From: Rhopalosiphum padi
Taxonomy: Eukaryota > Arthropoda > Insecta > Hemiptera > Aphididae
Direction of reading: 5' to 3'
DNA length: 64,000 nucleotides
Assembly (NCBI RefSeq): GCF_020882245.1
Contig: NC_083597.1
Coordinates: 70,100,152-70,164,151 of the forward strand
Of the stretch, positions 23,873 through 38,405 are shown piece after piece. The notes under the pieces were generated by a model. It saw nothing but the letters and a program-made list of their open reading frames with translations. It made no database searches and was not told the origin of the DNA. Position 1 is the first letter of the stretch, and every line of letters starts with the position of its first letter. The translations under genes and the position numbers were made by a program.

Positions 23873-26800
23873 GAATTAATGGCTGTCTTTCCTCACAACA
23901 AATTAAGAGCTACTGTTGACCTTATAGGTCAAAAGGAGGGGATGTGACTGATTGCGTGACCAAGAGTACAAACGATTGTTAGGGTATAGATAAAGACGAT
24001 TTTTGCCTCTATCTACCTTTCACAATCGGCTCTTTTTATACATGATTAAAGTTAGGGTTTTTTTTTTTTTAATTAAAAAGAGGGAGACAAAATTTTGAAA
24101 AAAAAATACCTTTTTTTCCTTAAATTTATTTTTGATAAATTGTTAAAAGTTATTTAATTTTTAATTTATTAATTTTTTTTTTGTTAATTTTTTTTTATAT
24201 TTAAAAAGTATATATTATATATATATTTATATATTTATAAAAATTTTATAAAAAAAAAAAAATAACTATGGTAGGATGTAGCACTCCCTTCCCAGGAGGG
24301 TTACATAGAAAATGGAGATACAAAATTTCAAACTAAGTTACAACACCCTCAAAATTAAAAACAAAATAAAACATTTTTTGCTATTTCTAAATAACATCTT
24401 CTCCCATAAAAATAAATTAAACGCAATCTATTATTACCTTTTTTTTTTTTTATGCTCTTTTACTAGGTTGAAACATTGACCTGGCTACAAATTTAGCGAT
24501 AATCCATCCATCCCCCACTTACATAAATTAAACAATGCCACAGTAGCATTTCTAAATGGACTAGTAGGAGGTCTAGTCCATAAAATAATTGTTATACTAT
24601 ATTTAATTATAAATAATAATATTAAAAATATATATTGTTGACATGTAACAATTTTGTCTCCAGCATCTTGTTCTAGACTTACTTACTGAATAATCAACAC
24701 ATACTCAATTTATTATGGGCATTATATAATTATAAAATTATAATTCAAAATAACTGTCTGTGACTTAAAACATTGTGATTCACATCAATAGAATATTTTT
24801 TTGTAATTTATACACTACACAATAGTTTATATACAGTTTTATTGTTATATTTAAATTTAATAATATATTTTTAGAACAAGAACGCTCTGACCAAGCAACC
24901 CCAAGCTTTACGAAGCGCTTAACCAAAGATTCATTATACATAGTTCGGTTACTGGGGGAAATATAAACAATTATTGACTAAAATTTATTCGGTTTTAAAA
25001 ATGTCGTGAAACACTAATTATTATTATTATTATTAAAGCAACTTCATGGGCATTTAAATAAGTAATATAAAAAAAAAATTTACAAAATAATTGAAAGTGA
25101 ATTGATTATTAAACATTATTATTACTATTATAGGATAGATATCTGTAGATTCGTGGGCACATTTCCTCCCGTATCTATTTTTTTCGTTTTAAATTTATAA
25201 TAATTATACATTCATTTTATATTTGTAATAGTAGTTAAATCCGTACAGACGGCCGTTTATATCTTGAACCATTACCGATGTTGTCATATTATATATCAAC
25301 AAATATATATTAGTTATAGTAGAAATTAAAACGGCTGATTGATATGATAACACATTTTATATTAATTGTACAAAAACGTAAATGGGGTTTTTATTTATTA
25401 CTGCTGGATATCCACCAATCCCTATTTACAATAATTATACATGTTTTACAACTTAAATAAAAAATTAAAAAAAAACGGACTATTCAATATTTATGTGTAT
25501 TTTAGAACTATAATATAAACCATTTATTATTTAATTTTTTTTTGGCAATTTGAAATTGTGAAAATAACGTCATATTTATTTTACATTTAACCAAAAATTG
25601 ATATTACAAGATAATAATGAAAATAACTTTATTGTGCTTGTCTTTAGTTTTTATTCTTATTATTTATTATTATTATTATATCTTTGAGTGCTTCATTTTT
25701 ATAGTTAATCTCATTTTTGGGCTTTATTTTTTCCTGGTCAAAATAATCATTTTATAATTATGACATGAACGCATATACAAATTGTTCTTATTATGTCTAA
25801 TATTTATTTTTAAAGCTTGTAATAGTTACTTTATTAGAATTACGTAAGAAAAAACTAATACAAGCTCATGATAAGAATACCTTATTTTATTTTTTAATAA
25901 TTTATCCATATACTTGTGTTGATTTTAATTTAAAGAAAAATACTTTTTACACAAAATATAATTATTGTTTCTCTTTAAAACAACAATGGCATATAATTTA
26001 AACTACACATGTTGACTTGTGTGGAATCGGTTGTTGCATAAAGTTCTGTTTGAATAATTATCGGCTCTAACAAATTTTGAGGCGTTCAAGTCATTAGATA
26101 AAAAAAAAAAACAAGGAAAAAATATAATATGTTTATGTATGTATTTAGATCACCCATAAGCCGTAAATAAATAACACAAAAATTAGCATTATAATATTAA
26201 TAGAATAATTGTACGCTTTATATTTTTTTCTTAAAATAAATTAAATTTTTATTTCAAAACTTATCATAGAATAGTTTGGTGAAAGGGTTAGTAAAAAAAA
26301 TTAAATAAACGAATAATAATAATTAAAATATAAATAATGATTTATAAACTATATTTCCATAACACCACTGGTAGGTAAGCCGACTGTAAAAAAATTTAAA
26401 TAAAAATAAGAAATATATATAATATTTAAAAAAAAAAGTAAAAATAAATTAAGACCGAGAAAGAGCTAAGTAAAACGCAGGGAAAAAAACCACGACAGCC
26501 TCACCCGGACACAACAGGAGTATATATTATTTTGATATTTTTTATTATTGGGGGGGGGATGTTAGGCGATAAGATATGCAGTTTTTTTTCTACAATCTGT
26601 CCATCAGCCGTTGAGTGCATTTTTTCCAATGAATCCAATGTATCGTTTGTAATAGAATTATAATATCTGTGTATGCATGCAGTCAGGACTAAGATAATTA
26701 TTTACGTACGTTGCATTTTGTATGAATTATTATTATTATATATATATGTGTCGGAGATATTATTATGTATTCGGTTATCTTGTTCTTGTTTAATTTTGAC

Positions 26801-27180
26801 GACGTTTCGCGCGCTGTTATTTGTTTTGTATACAAACGTGCATTTTATTAATATGTGTATAAGTGTCCAGTGTTTGTGAACGCTGTGTTACAGTCTCCTT
26901 TTTCTACCATGGGAAAAAAATTAAATTATTCTAGTTATAAAAAATTTTAAAAAATAAAATAATAATCGTATATATGTATGTATGTATATGTATAATATAT
27001 ATATTATATATATTTGTTTGTCTAATTATTGTTATTATTTACCTTTGTGTTCTTCAATCCCTAGAGTCAAGCTCATCTCTGTTTCTCTCTCGTATGTTCC
27101 TACCATTCTAATGTTTATGGTTTTTACATATAGATTCTTACTAATAATGTTATTTGTAAAGAAAATTACAGAATAATAAA
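23752..27180 (+). other. Imp: Probable long 3' UTR of IMP, end not fixed
   Basis: AT-rich DNA with long T and A runs, many TTTTAATTT and TATTTAT words and several AATAAA signals (for example 25456-25461), and no coding signal. The frames at 26673-26879 and 26982-27176 are Ile/Leu/Tyr-rich and unremarkable. IMP genes often have long 3' UTRs under post-transcriptional control, so a UTR of kilobase length is plausible. Where the transcript ends cannot be read from sequence. Confidence 0.4.
24556..24581 (+). other. Perfect 9-bp stem-loop in the probable 3' UTR
   Basis: ATGGACTAG and CTAGTCCAT pair perfectly around the 8-base loop TAGGAGGT. It is more GC-rich than its surroundings and lies about 0.8 kb past the stop codon, so it could be an RNA structure in the IMP transcript. 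Confidence 0.6.
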
Positions 27181-27503
27181 TAAGATTAAATCAAAAACAT
27201 TCCATTATTCCATAAGATGCTAAGAAGGTGATGTTTTCCATTGCAGGTACAATATTAGTATTTTCCCAGTGTTATGTTAGTTGGAAATGCTAAAATCATT
27301 GAATAAAACTATCATTTGTTATATTTTGATAATTTAATGATAAGTACATTTACATTTAAATACATATTTTTTTAAATAAAATTTACATTGTTATTAATAA
27401 TACTAACAAACTGTTTTTCTTTTATTGATCATTAATAACAATTTGGCTTTATCAATTGGGCTATATGCATATTGTAATATATAGTATAATGTATGTGTCG
27501 TAG

Positions 27504-28222
27504 GCATATAGTCAAATCAGGCAATTTAGTAAGCAGATAGTCAAAGAATATAATTTTTATGCAATTTTACTTCCACCTAGACATTTAACTAAATTCCTAA
27601 TTCAAGTCAGGTAAATAATAAAAATGAAATATTTTGTATTATTTTAGAAATTTAACTAACATTTTCTTATTATTTATTTTTATTTTTATTTATTTATTTA
27701 TTTATTTTATGTATAACAATTTTTAGTTTTGTTTCCTTCATTACTATTGTTTTCAAACTTAAACTATACATAAATATAGGTGATAAACTAATAACTAATT
27801 AGGTGTGATGGTATGAGTTTAATAAATGAACAAAAGGGTTATATTATAACTAAAATATTTTATTCATTTTTAGTTTTTACTTGTCCTTACATGTTATTAT
27901 TTTGTGGAATTTTCTGCTAGAATATTTAAAAAAATTTTTTGAAAAAAAGACCAACCGGTTTACCTATAGTAATTACCTTTATTTATTTATATATTTAAAT
28001 AATATTTAGTTTTTTCTTATAAAATAGTTATAAGTAAATAATAACAAAAATAATTACATTTTTAAAATAATACAAAATATTTCATTTTTATTATTTACCT
28101 GACTTAAAATAAACATTTAATTAAATGTCTAGGTGGATAGACAAATGTCATAAAAATTAAATTTTTTGACTATCTGCTTAGGGTCTTAATCATTTAGTAT
28201 AATGTCTGATTTGACTATATGC
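27504..28222. mobile_element. Foldback element, 719 bp, with arms of about 185 bp
   Basis: The left end GCATATAGTCAAATCAG matches the complement of the right end CTGATTTGACTATATGC exactly. The match continues with small gaps through GCAGATAGTCAAA, CCACCTAGACATTTAA and GTCAGGTAAATAATAAAAAT, so each arm is about 185 bp (left to about 27690, right from about 28030). The middle is AT-rich and non-coding. This is a foldback-type or long-TIR non-autonomous DNA element. I found no clear target duplication. Confidence 0.88.
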
Positions 28223-28229
28223 TTACAGT

Positions 28230-31200
28230 ATATAATATATTGCTAAAAGTTAAGGTTCAGATACGTTCAATGAATGGAATATTATTCAATTCTATAAGCA
28301 AACACAAATAATGGTTAAATTATTATCATAATTATTACCATTATTATAAACATGTAATCTTTATTTTTTTATTAATTAGTATTCTATAAAACGTATATAC
28401 ATTTTACATAGTTACCTTATACCTACCTATATTTAGGTATGTTATATTATTGAATATTGTATTAGGTATTTAAAAATAGGTTAATATACTAAATATTTTC
28501 ATTTTTAAATATCATATAATTTATAAACATTTTTCTTATATGTTATAAACTTATTGAACTATTAAGTATTATGCGCGATTTATTTGTAATTCTAATTTTG
28601 ACAATTTGACATTAAGAGGGAACTTATTACCTAGTTTATAGTTACCTACCGCTTGCTAAACCCGAGGACCGAGGAATACTGAATAGGGCATATTGTTTCA
28701 GTTGACAAGTAGAACTGTAGAAGTGAATCAAATAAATGTTAAGTATGATACGTATAGTTGGAAGGTAAAGCTTATGTAGACCAGTCTACAATGATATTGA
28801 CGTTCGTATAGGTATGCTCTGTAGTTCACATTTTTTTTTTGATTTTGTAAAATTTTTATCATTGTATTGTAGTTTTTCGAGTTTCGGCATAATGTAGAGC
28901 AAACATTGGCAAAATGAGTATAGGTGCTACTAATACAATATACAATATAATTAATGGATAAAATCACCGTAGTCGGCGATTACAATTTTTACAAAACGTC
29001 TTGAAAACACTGAACCTCTATCGCTGAATTGCAGTATAAGTAGGTAATATGTAATATATAATACCTAAAAAATTAGATCTTCTATCTTATTTCAACGTCC
29101 TATATTTATAAATTATGTTACATGCATATATAAATATAATAAACATGAATTAGCATGGTAAGTTTGTTAAGTATAGAATTATTTCTTAAGTTTTTTTTTT
29201 TTATGAAATCGGGTTGTGTTAAACTATTATACTTATTTGATTTTTTTTGAGGAAAATGTAGCCCTTATTGTGCAGTACGCTCAATTATCCGGAGAAACAT
29301 TATATAGGTAATATACTAATATAATATATTAATATATTGTGTGACTCTATTTTAAACTTTTTACCAAAAACCTATACTTATCAGTTATTATATAAATACC
29401 TATATTGGTTAACTATAGTTTAGAAAATAATTTAAAATTGTTTTTATCCACTGTGTGTCTTAGGGTTGGTAATTGGCCGGTATTTATATGCTTTTGAAAT
29501 TTACCGCGGGGTTTGATGAAATCGTATAAAATCAATTCTACGGTATAGCCATATAGATGTTTTTGTTTCGTTCGCATGTAATGATTGTAATGATGTAATG
29601 TAATATAGGTACTCGTATTATTATATTATGATGTAAGTACTTACCTATATAAATTAATTTATAATTACGATTATTTTGTATTTAGTATTTGTATTAGTAT
29701 CTATAGTATCTACGTCGTAAATTGCAACATTTAAAATACATTTGTAAAATAGAGTATAGAATATTTGTATTGATATTTGTAGACAGGAAGTATAATATCT
29801 ACTAATATAGAAATAAAATATTTATCTAAACTTTGACGTTTTTTTTTGTCATATCAACAAAAAGTAATTTCAGAGTTTTGATATATCTATTTGGGTGGCC
29901 TTTATTTTCCAATATCTATTGGATTTCTTTCAGTCTTATCCCTTAAACTGATTTCAATTTGTATGTAGGTATACAAATCAAGTGTACATACAAAATTGTT
30001 TTTCCATTGGGTATGTCGATTAACATTTTAGAATGCGTTTTTGTTTAAATTTAACTGTGATCTCATTTTTTATATTTGATTAATATCTTCTCGTTGTAAT
30101 CGTTTTGTTTAAACATAGTACCAATGTAAGTATATTAGATACCTAAATTATATTTATAGTAAGAAAGTAATTTTAAGCTACCATAGCATTATAAACAGTT
30201 TTATAATTGAAATATAATATTTTCTAAAATAATAATAGTTAACAAATAACTTGATATTAAAAAAATATTTTTCCAAAATTTCTAATTTGTTTTATAGCTA
30301 TAATATGCATTAAATAATTACAATAATATTATACATTGTATGTAAAGAGTTTTTAGAAATTAATCTAGCTTCTTTGTTCGATAAAAATAATCTCGAATTA
30401 AATTTAAATATTAAATTTATATTTTTTAGTACCTATAGGTACACACACAAAAAAAAAAATAATTTAATTTAAGATCGTTTAATTTTCAAACTGTTTGGAT
30501 ATTTTCAGCGATATTCTCCAATGACTTGAAGCACGTAATTATATTGTGTTCGATCTTCATTTTTTGTTATAACCATAATAATGGCATTATATTATATCAC
30601 TCCGTGAGCTTTACCTCTATTTTTATCGTGTTTTTTGTAAAATGTTGAGACCTTATTTCGAAAGTTTATACTTTTTATTTTATATAAAGCCAGACAAGCA
30701 ATGTCGTCGACAAGTATTTCATTTGGCGGGGTAAAATTTAAAAATTAGTCAACACAACTCACAAAATTAGAACTAGTGCCATCATTTAGATTTTTATAAT
30801 GGAGATGGGATAAAATAATGACCAGCTCCATAATTATATGGTGAATTTAACCATCACAAAGCCATATAATATTAGTTTATTTTTAAGATTTACAAATGAG
30901 AATTTCAATAATTATTCACTTGACACACACGACACACCACCATAATTAAATACATGGGCGAATCGTCGCATTAAAGTACATATTTGGCATTGAAAAATGC
31001 TACTCCAAAAATGTTGTTTATGAGATAAAAATGACTAAATAATAAATATATAATATATAGAGGGATACCCAATATTACCTATTACTATTGAGTAATAAGT
31101 ATATTATATTGTATATATTGTACTCAATGCTATTAGCTACTATACGATGACTTATTTCGAGGGGAATTTTATCCCAATTTATGTTCTATTTGCACCAAGT

Positions 31201-34200
31201 ATGAGTATAAAGGTATTTACAAAAAATAAAACAAAATATATATACAATAAATTATTAAGTATTTATTTATTGTTATTAATTTATGTTTTTCGAGAGATGC
31301 TTGATGCTAGGCAATAACAGGGTATCTTCTAGTTTTCATAGCTCCAAACAGCTTGTTTAAATCTATTAGGTAGTGAAGCTGTTTCCTTCTCCACAGATAT
31401 AACTAATAAATTAATAAAGATACAGTCATACATGCAGATACCCTATAATTATTTACATACCTATTAGCACGAGCCACGAATCATGGCTACATTTTATTTA
31501 GCAATGGCATGAATGTCATGAATCATGTTTGCGGGCTTGCAGCCTAAAGCTATCACATACGGTAGCCCACTACTGACATGTGGGGAGGGGGCAAATGCCC
31601 ACTCTGCTCCAACAAACGACGCCACTGGAGCTAATAAGATTTTGCTTTGGATTTAATATTTTAATTAGTATTTATCTTAATAGTTTGCTATTCAATATTT
31701 AAACACATCAAAATGGTTAGAAAATTATTGTGCTTCAGAGTATAGAGTTAAAAAATACATAAGTTGCAATAATTATTCGCTTTTGAAATAAATAAATCAC
31801 ACTGAATGAAGGTGTAGGTATCGAAGATGAACCAAATTAATTGGATTGTATTAAAACTTAAAAGTATACAAATTAGTCAACTCTGTACTTATATACATTT
31901 TTTTATCGTTAAATTACATTATAATTAAGATAAATGTATATACATATTACATTTTAAACAATTATGCGGTAATCTGTTAATTTGTATTGTTTTTAGAGCA
32001 TCTTTTATGCCCGTATTAACTGGCGTCAAAGTGTAAAAAAATATAATATGTAATAGTATAGGTAACCTACCTAGAACCTAGGTATATAAAAATTAAAATT
32101 TAATGTACCCTTCTAATCTTTTTAACTCTGAATATTTATTTTAATAAAAAAAAAATGTTTAACGTTCGATATGATATTTAAATATCAATATATTTAGAAA
32201 GTATCTGACCTTAGATTATATAATAAAATACTTAAGTTGCCATTTAAAAATCAAAATAATACAGGTAGGTATGAAGTACTTATATAAATCTTGCAAATTC
32301 TAAATTTTAATAAAATTAAGTAAAACCCGTTTTACTATATTTTTACACAACAATTTGTTTTTTTTTTACTATTATACATAGGTATATATTATAATTACTA
32401 TAATATAGGTAAATAGGTGTTCCGAAAAAAAGTTTACAGTAAAAACTTGTTTTAATATTATATTATGTAGAGCATATTTTTAGTACGAGTATATTTATCT
32501 AATTCAGTCAAGTGAAAACATTTTTTTTACGAGTTACATAATACACGTTCATATCGTTAAAAATCATAATTAATTTTAAAGTAACAAAATATGCAAACTC
32601 TACAGTCTGCATTAAAATTATAATATTAATAATTGTATCATTATATCTGTTATAAGTTATGTTATGATTTATGACTAAGAAAATAATTACAACCATTATA
32701 TCCCATTAACGCGACTTGCATGACTTGGTTCATCTGCCAAAAAAAAAAAAAATAGCACCTCAATATTTAAATCCAACAGTGTTGTAGGAGGAAAATGATG
32801 TGATTTATACCTACTCAAAATCATTTTCTAGGTGTAAGAAATATTAAATTTGTTTTGCATCAATATTTTTTCTTATTTATTAATAATTATTTTTTTATTA
32901 ACTCATAGAAACTATTTTTAATACTAGTTTTTCTCTATAAGTTAAAAATGTTTGTTCCTTTACTGTTAAAAGCTGCAATCTCAATTTATAAACAGTCAAA
33001 CAAATGTAATAAACTAGTAACACATTTGCCTAGTCATATGACATATATATTGTAAAGGGAATGTACTAATAAATTAATTGACAGGGTAAACAATGTTGTA
33101 TTGTTTAATTTTATAAACATTATAAAAACTTGTACAGATTGAACAATAACATTTTACTCGAAATGCGAGTAATACGTTCAAACGATAAAATCGTCAAATA
33201 TTAAACACTCGTTTTAATAGATTAAATTAATAATAAATTTAACTGCAAACCACCAATTAGTGTATTAGTATTAATCTATTTTAGTGACCATTCTTTTTTT
33301 TTATTTCATCATTGAATTTTAAAATAAGCTAATTAGAATATCAAAATTCCACATGCCTAAGACTTACCTAATTGGTAGTATATAGTAAAAAATACAGTAT
33401 AATTATATTATCTTCTATATATCTTATACAAATATAAGAATAATTTAAAGTAAGAAATTAATAAATATATTTTTGATTACTACTATCATATTTCTATCGA
33501 TTATAGTCTATTATAAAAATAAGAAAACGAAAACAGATATCACGAATAACACGAACATAAAATAATCACCGCAGATTACCTACCTATCTATTATAATTTA
33601 ATATTTACATATGGTTCAAGTATGCAATTTCTCTTGGCTGGCGACTGGCATGTACGGGCTGATGTTTTTTTTAAGACAAAGGCAGCACGTATATACCTAT
33701 GTTTACTTTCAGAATAATATATACTTCACCCGATTGGCTATAACCAAATGTCTCTGAATTTTTTTTTAAAGAAATAAATAACACAATAAAGTGAGTCAAG
33801 TAGCTTTTTCTATGGTCAAATTTCCCTCATATTATACCTACCTTATAAAAAAGTAGGTATACAATGATTTAATAATAATAATAATAAAATGTAATATTAG
33901 GAAGAGAACGTATTGTAAAGACGCAATATACTCAGACAATATAAAGTATTGTTTTAATGGATTTTAAAAATATGTATAGTTAGGTATTGTATACATTATT
34001 ATAATGTACACACGAATATATATACATCATCGTAGGTAATAATAAAGTATATTTTACAGTGTATTCAATATTTCAATTTCGATATCCTGCGACGAAATAG
34101 ATTTTTTGTTGAATATTATATAGAAATGTAAATAAATATAAGTTCTACTGAAATACACATATTGTTTAAGGATTCCTTTTCCTTTAAAAACAAATTTATC

Positions 34201-35340
34201 GTTTTGAAAAATCGTACCTAAACATATTATACTATTTTATTATATGCACACTATATGTCTATATATAACTATGTGGTGAATGATATAATTTTATAACGAA
34301 TCACGTTTTTTTTTTTCATAATCATAATAAAACGACTGTCTGTTATTCAAATGCTGACAATCAATTAGGTTTTTATTTATCATTCATGTATTTCCTTCAT
34401 CTTTTGATAAACAAACGTGACGCGTACATAAGAATAGGTATGCAAATATGAGTGTTAGACTGCACTATGAGTTTTCGCATATAAAAATAATTCTAATTAG
34501 ATTTCTAATATAATAATATTATCTACTTATTAGAGTGGTCCTTAGTAATAGAGGTAACATTTTTTTCTCAACATTTTTGAAGTGAGCCCCAAAACCTGAT
34601 CTTATGCATATAAAAATAATGTGTGTAAAATTAGGTCAAGATTGATTGAACCTAAGACGTGCCCCAAGAGGGTTGATTATTTGAACTTAGGGTAGTTTTT
34701 CAGTTTTTCATAATTATCTCATAAACTATTCTACTTACGATAAAAATGTATAGAATGTTTATTATAAATAATCTTATTTCCTAAAAAAAATGTTATTATT
34801 AGTAATACACTTAAATCTATTTATTTACATGAAAATCAATAATAAAAATAACGTGTACAATTTCTGCTACATATATCGATTATACGGTATATCCATAGAT
34901 TGATTAAATATACGAATAAAAAGTTTTATGTTAAATTGACGAATTAATGATATTATTTTTTCGTAATTGTCGTAATGGATGCATAATATTATTGGTTGCA
35001 TATTGGTCATTAACTTGTTTACGTCTGGGTTAAAAATAGAATGGAAATTATCTCTTTAAAAATACAGTACTTATGCTATATAATTATGACAATTTTTTAT
35101 TAATAAGTAACTAAATACTTAAGGACCTATGTATCTATATTTTATTGTCCTGGTCTATTTATTGGGTAATATAATATTCACTACACTACTACAGGCTAAA
35201 CTATATAGTTTACACCGAGTTAAATCGAGATAATATTTATGATTATTTAAATAAACCGTTGTAAAACCGTTTTCTACGTTTAAGATAATTTCATAATACT
35301 ATATTAAAATATGAGTGTAATGTTTCCACCTTTCACCTCG
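28230..35340. other. AT-rich gene-free DNA
   Basis: No exon, domain or RNA gene was recognised. Frames at 28728-28967 and 32508-32696 (both minus) are short and Ile/Tyr-rich. One end of a hAT-type element (GACGCCACTG at about 31610-31619, preceded by G- and C-rich subterminal sequence) is visible without a matching left end. Confidence 0.55.
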
Positions 35341-35346
35341 ATTTTT

Positions 35347-35564
35347 CCAAATTATACAGAAAAATTTGAAATTTAAAGCTTAATTTGTAAATAATTGTAA
35401 GTTTGTATTCTGGTAAAATTTATACAAATTCAGAAAGAGTGTTAGTGTATGTAAAGTTAGCTTCCTTCAGTTAATTTAGTTATAACTACAAATATAGAAG
35501 CTTACATATTTAAAAAACCAACTTACAATTATCTGAAAATTAAGCTTTATAGTTTATAATTTGG
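35347..35564. repeat. Imperfect inverted repeat, about 218 bp
   Basis: CCAAATTATA, AAAGCTTAATTT and ATAATTGTAAGTT on the left (35347-35404) face their complements AACTTACAATTAT, AAATTAAGCTTT and TATAATTTGG on the right (35519-35564). This is probably a MITE or the remains of one. No target duplication was recognised. Confidence 0.65.
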
Positions 35565-38262
35565 ATCTGTGAAGAGGGGACTATAACTTCACGCATATAA
35601 TTTTGAGATATGTATTAATCAATAATGAAAATTATAAAATATCACTACAGTCGTATAATTAGAACCTTTTTTAAAATACTAATTTATATTTTACCTTAAA
35701 ATTATTTTTTATACAAGTATAAATATTGTATAATTTAATATTAATTTTAACCTTAAGTGCAATTAACCACCCCCAGACTAAATCTAAATTGTTTTTCTCT
35801 ATATGTGATATGAATATATGATTATTCCTTCTAGTGTTGAAAACGATGATTGTGAAGTCAGAATTTTGTTGTTGGATTTAGTTCAATAGCTTCATATTCT
35901 TATGCATAGGAAATATTATATTGTATGCCTGTATAATTGATTGATTCGAGATCGCAGGTTTTTACATATATTTACAAATTATCAGCGGTAAGCTGCAAGA
36001 GACACGATATATATATAATATATATCGCATAGAGACCCCTTCGAGTTATACGACCAGTTTGCTTAACTGTTAAATTCTATCCGAGGTATGCACTTGTTAG
36101 GTTACTCGTCTACCCAAAAAGCATGTAGATAATAATATGATGGACAATTTATGTATATCGATAGTAGTTGTCTGCAAATGATAATGCACTTACTATTTTC
36201 AAACAGTTTATGTTGTCAAATAACTTCTATGAACGTCATACAATAATAATTATGATGTACCTAAGTAACTATACCTATCTAGTGTTTGGGTTCTATTATT
36301 TGCACTCAAAAGTGTCGCAGTAGAACACAAATATGCCTTTGAATACAAATTCTACGGCATTGGTTACTTATACGTACTACAATATTATATGATGCCCTGT
36401 AGGTTATTGGGTTCGGTACTTATTTAACGTTCAATTTCGTTTAACAACGACGTGCTCTTAAAGTTACGAAGTGATGTATTATTGAACCTATTAGGTAGAT
36501 TTTTTAAGGCATGACGGTTTCGTTTTAACAATCACTTAATTTTTATATATTTGAAAATAAAAAAAAATGTGTCTATAAATTGTTTAAAGTAGATTAGGTA
36601 CTTTATTATACTATAATACGTCCATATCGACATTTTGGTGAATAAATTCAATTATAATATTATTTAGTCTAAATATTTGTCTGTAACTACTTGTTTTAAT
36701 TTAGAAATATTGAATATTATTTAGCAATGAACTAACGAATTATGAAAATTTAATTTAACATATATTCGGGCGAAAAATATGTAAACTCTTGAGGTATCTC
36801 GTTGCTCTTTCACTTTAATTCTATAACATTATAATAACTTAAATTGAAATAATAGACAATGTTCAATTCTAAGATTTTGAGTGGAGTGTTAGTATTAATT
36901 TTATAATGATGTGTGTTTTTTTATTTTTATATCTAAAGACACTTTTTCTTCCTAAAAATCTTAATATTTACACCAATGTTTGAAAATTAATTTAATACAA
37001 GGCTTTTCATTAGTGATCATTACTATACAGTATTTTTATAATATATTTAATGGGAAATGAATTACTTTAAAAACAACATTAAAAACATATCATGAAATAT
37101 ATTTTGAAATTTTGAAATAGATCTACTTAGTAATATAGACTTATAAATTGTCTTCGCTTAAAATAACTGTTCGAATGCAATGATTTATCATTGAATTCAA
37201 CTTTAACACACACATTACACTATTACAGTGACATACTCAATGACGAAGTATACTTGACACCTATAAAACTGTATAGCAGAGTGGTTATTTGCATTTTAGT
37301 ATAAACGTTTTCGTATTTAAACGTTAAAAAAAAAATGTACTTGATTTTAATTTAATTTTAATGGTGACCATTACAAAAAAATGTACGAGTGATGAGTACG
37401 TTCAAGTGATGTCAAACTTATTTCGCAGAAATTAAATTGAATACAAAAATAATTATGGTCCGTGAAATTGAATATTTGATAATCCAATAAGCAAAAATTT
37501 ATAAAATATTGAAAAATGTTAACAATATTCATTGTATTAATATTTAATATGAATAATATGATTAAAATAATGAATAATATTTTCCATTTTTCTTTTTAAG
37601 ATATTCACACACACAATAATACACTACGGTGATTATGATAGGTTAATCAAATGCAGCAGGAAAATTTGACCTCAACTATTATTTGAATTAATTCAAAAAA
37701 GTCAGTCGGGAAATCTGTTGTCTTTTTGTGTCTTCCCTCCTTAAGGAAGTTTTGCTTCAAAAACTTGAAAGATCCCTGAGTAGGTAGTAAATATTTTAAA
37801 TTATATTAATACCTATACCTATGACAAATAAAAATTAACAATAATTAATAAAGAATTAATGATATTTCGTAAAAAAATTGCTCTGCAATATACTGCAAAT
37901 GATTTCAAAACCACACCGTGTACCAAATTATATATGATCATCGTACGACGGTTAAAATCAAAATGATTATCAACTTAGAAAGAATTATGAAACCTAATAC
38001 ACAGTGATTTATTCTATTCGCAGTGGCGTCATAATATATTTATAGAAATGTGTTCTGAGGTCAGAAATCATTTTAATTTCTAGATGAAATTCAAAAAACC
38101 TTATAATATGTGAAGTTATTATTATCCAAATTGTCCCAAATATTATACAATTGAATCGATTTGGTCAAAAACCAGTGTAGGTACACCTCATTGATTTTAA
38201 TATACCTTTATACTACGCAAATATGTCATAATTAAGACATATAGGTAGGTTAGTTTAGGTTA

Positions 38263-38405
38263 GATAACCCAGAGGATTTAGGCATACGTTAATTGAGTGT
38301 AATGTAAGCGAGGCAGAAAGAAGAACACTAGGTGAGCAAGTCATTTTCAGGGTCTTAATTAGTGGTGTTATCAATTCGCTGCCGTCGCTTGGCAGTACAA
38401 GATGA
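38263..38405 (+). pseudogene. Relic of a non-LTR retrotransposon C-terminus (R1/LOA-like)
   Basis: The frame starting CAT at 38283 reads HTLIECNVSEAERRTL, which matches the conserved HxLxEC...EAER block near the C-terminus of reverse transcriptases of R1/LOA-type LINEs. Just upstream, in another frame, DNPEDL matches the acidic stretch that precedes this block, so there is a frameshift at about 38281. The frame ends at TGA 38403-38405. No reverse-transcriptase core was found nearby, so this is a short, dead 3' fragment. The LINE subclass is a guess. Confidence 0.55.

Noticed and set aside
38022..38060. CAGTGGCGTC, a possible hAT end
   Set aside because: No inverted partner or target duplication was found nearby.
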